From NCBI GenBank assembly GCA_963204815.1, contig CAUJHQ010000173.1, positions 1 to 46,222 on the forward strand: 46,222 nucleotides of DNA, given 5' to 3'. This DNA comes from Pseudomonadota bacterium (GTDB taxonomy: Bacteria; Pseudomonadota; Gammaproteobacteria; Burkholderiales; Burkholderiaceae_C). The position numbers and the translations under genes are program-made. The notes below the pieces were generated by a model. It had not been told where the DNA came from and ran no database searches. It was given only the letters and a program-made list of their open reading frames with translations. Positions 44,547-46,222 of the stretch are shown here, piece by piece; position 1 is the stretch's first letter; each line of letters starts with the position of its first letter.

Positions 44547-46010
44547 ATGAAGGTGCTGCACGTCGCGGCCGAGGTGTTCCCGCTCGTCAAGACCGGGGGG
44601 CTGGCCGATGTCGTCGCCGCGCTGCCGCCGGCGCTGGCCGCCCAGGGAGCCGACGTGCGCCTGCTGCTGCCCGGCCTGCCACCGGTGCTGGACGCAGTGC
44701 AGGCCGCACGCCCGGTGCTCGACATCGGCACCGCCTTCGGCGCGCTGCGCGTGCGCCTGCTGCTGGCGCGCATGCCCGGCCACCACCTGCCGGTCTACGT
44801 GGTCGACGCGCCGTACCTGTACCGGCGCGGCGGCGGCCCGTACCAGGACGCGAGCGGCGAGGAGTGGCCGGACAACCTGCAGCGCTTCGCGTTGCTCGGC
44901 TGGGTCGCGGCGCACCTCGCGGCAGGCGATGCCGACCCCGGCTGGCTGCCCGACGTGGTGCACGCGCACGACTGGCATGCCGCGCTCGCCTGCGCCTACA
45001 TGGCCGAGCACGCACCGACACCGGCGGCCTCGGTCTTCACGGTGCACAACCTCGCGTTCCAGGGCCTGTTCCCGATGCACGACTGGTCGCAGCTCGGCCT
45101 GGCCTCGCGCCTGATGTCGCCCGCCGGGCTGGAGTTCCACGGCCAGCTGAGCTTCATGAAGGCGGGGCTGATGTTCGCCGACCGCGTCACCACGGTGAGC
45201 CCGACCTACGCGCACGAGATCGCCACGCACGAATTCGGTTGCGGACTCGACGGCGTGATCCGCGGCCGTGGCGCCCACGTGACGGGCATCCTGAACGGCA
45301 TCGACTGCTCGGTGTGGGACCCGGCGGCCGACCCGTCGATCGCCGCGCGCTTCGATGCCGAGCGGCTCGAAGGCAAACTGACCTGCCGTCGCGCGCTGCA
45401 GCAGGAACTGAAGCTCGACGCCGACGACGGCGCACTGCTGCTCACCATGGTGAGCCGCCTGACGTCGCAGAAAGGCCTGGACCTCGTGCTCGCGGCGCTG
45501 CCGGAGATGGTGGCGCAGGGCGTGCAGCTGGCCGTGCAGGGCACCGGCGAACCCGCGCTCGAGACCGCGTTCCGCATGGCGCAGCAGGCGCACCCGGGGC
45601 GCGTGCACGTGCACATCGGCTACGACGAGACGCGCGCCCATCGGTTGGTGGCCGGTGCCGACGCCATCGCGGTGCCGTCGCGCTTCGAGCCCTGCGGCCT
45701 GACGCAGATGTACGGCCTGCGCTATGGCACGCTGCCGATCGTGCGCCGCGTCGGCGGTCTGGCCGACACGGTCATCGATGCCGATGTCGGCGACGCTGCC
45801 ACCGGTTTCGTGTTCGACGCCGCGACGCCGGCGGCGTTCGAGCGCTGCGTGGCGCGTGCGGTGCAGATGCGGCGCGCATCGCCGGCCACGTGGCGGGCGA
45901 TGCAGGCCAGCGCGATGGCGCAAGTGCTGTCGTGGGAGAGGCCCGCGGCGGACTACCTGGCGCTGTATGAATCGGCGCTGGCTGCAACGCCGGCGCGGCC
46001 GGGGGGCTGA
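44547..46010 (+). CDS. glgA: Glycogen synthase (ADP-glucose-dependent)
   Basis: A 487-residue GT5 glycosyltransferase that adds glucose from ADP-glucose to glycogen. The N-terminal motif KTGGLADV begins at K15, the ADP-glucose contact. [33 protein letters not shown] and [13 protein letters not shown] follow. The donor-binding loop is [33 protein letters not shown]. The gene is coupled to glgC, so precursor and polymer synthesis are made together, opposite to the degradation operon. There is no GGAG right before the ATG (GCGGCCGGCCGACG), so expression may depend on glgC translation. Confidence 0.96.
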   Translation: MKVLHVAAEVFPLVKTGGLADVVAALPPALAAQGADVRLLLPGLPPVLDAVQAARPVLDIGTAFGALRVRLLLARMPGHHLPVYVVDAPYLYRRGGGPYQDASGEEWPDNLQRFALLGWVAAHLAAGDADPGWLPDVVHAHDWHAALACAYMAEHAPTPAASVFTVHNLAFQGLFPMHDWSQLGLASRLMSPAGLEFHGQLSFMKAGLMFADRVTTVSPTYAHEIATHEFGCGLDGVIRGRGAHVTGILNGIDCSVWDPAADPSIAARFDAERLEGKLTCRRALQQELKLDADDGALLLTMVSRLTSQKGLDLVLAALPEMVAQGVQLAVQGTGEPALETAFRMAQQAHPGRVHVHIGYDETRAHRLVAGADAIAVPSRFEPCGLTQMYGLRYGTLPIVRRVGGLADTVIDADVGDAATGFVFDAATPAAFERCVARAVQMRRASPATWRAMQASAMAQVLSWERPAADYLALYESALAATPARPGG

Positions 46011-46036
46011 GTCGGGCCGGCAGGAAGCGGGTCGAC

Positions 46037-46127
46037 TGGCGGAGGGAGCGGGATTCGAACCCGCGGGGGGCTGTTAACCCCCACACGCTTTCCAGGCGTG
46101 CGACTTAAACCACTCATCCATCCCTCC
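46037..46127 (-). tRNA. tRNA-Ser (anticodon GGA)
   Basis: The minus strand folds as a class II tRNA: acceptor GGAGGGA with TCCCTCC, the anticodon stem CACGC/GCGTG with loop CTGGAAA (anticodon GGA), a long variable arm (GGGGGTTAACAGCCCCC) as expected for serine, a T-arm with GGTTCGAATCC, discriminator G and encoded CCA (46037-46039). The length with CCA is 91 bases. The remaining bases 46128-46222 contain no gene I can support. Confidence 0.97.
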
Positions 46128-46222
46128 GTGGGACGGGGGCGGATTCTAGCGGAGCGTGCTCACCCGCCGCCGGCGGTCACGGCGCGCTCTGCAATGCGCC
46201 GACGTAGCGCGTGCTTCCCGCG

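Noticed and set aside
46128..46222. Possible 3' end of a minus-strand gene at the right edge
   Set aside because: Two frames stay open, but fewer than 30 codons are visible and none carries a recognisable motif.
1..46222. CRISPR arrays, phage genes, transposases and rRNA genes
   Set aside because: None was seen: no regularly spaced repeats, no recognisable recombinase or transposase, and no rRNA-like sequence.

Overview
The window is very GC-rich, with short intergenic gaps and many start/stop overlaps. Its housekeeping blocks (lptF-lptG-cbiX-cysB facing pepA-holC, and a divergent glgP-glgB-glgX-malQ / glgC-glgA glycogen cluster) suggest a betaproteobacterium of the order Burkholderiales, of the Rubrivivax/Leptothrix/Methylibium type. 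That placement is inference from gene content and composition; no 16S rRNA gene is present.

Bases 1-16644 form a long plus-strand accessory block for uptake and hydrolysis of small urea-like nitrogen compounds. The first half holds the 3' end of an AtzF-type allophanate hydrolase gene, a peptide/opine-type ABC transporter (binding protein, two permeases, two ATPases) and an atzG-atzE-atzH trio. A GntR/FCD regulator gene closes this half. The second half, after a perfect 14-bp palindrome, is a BMP-type ABC transporter (binding protein, two permeases, one double ATPase) interleaved with a formamidase-like nitrilase, a very convincing biuret hydrolase (biuH) and a second isochorismatase-like cysteine hydrolase. 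Biuret made or imported would go to allophanate (BiuH) and then to ammonia and CO2 (AtzF); AtzE/G/H would treat carboxylated relatives. No cyanuric acid hydrolase (atzD) is visible. The AtzE-like protein has Thr where the catalytic Lys of amidase-signature enzymes should be. A large inverted repeat sits between the two peptide-type permease genes.

Bases 16631-24722 are a mixed metabolic stretch, mostly on the minus strand: an RraA-type aldolase, a quinone oxidoreductase, tRNA-Arg(UCU), a YfcG-like glutathione transferase, an unrecognised protein, and a Crp/Fnr regulator followed by a phosphotransferase and an acyl-CoA dehydrogenase that look like the split form of animal ACAD10/11. A class II aldolase and an enoyl-CoA hydratase complete it.

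Bases 24875-34754 are mostly core functions: a FimV-like membrane protein, a methionine-type aminotransferase, cysB, cbiX, lptG, lptF, pepA, holC and an orphan branched-chain amino acid type binding protein closed by a clear terminator.

Bases 34764-46010 are glycogen metabolism: malQ, glgX, glgB and glgP in one overlapping minus-strand operon, facing glgC-glgA across a 280-bp regulatory gap that contains a HexR-like palindrome. A tRNA-Ser(GGA) ends the window.
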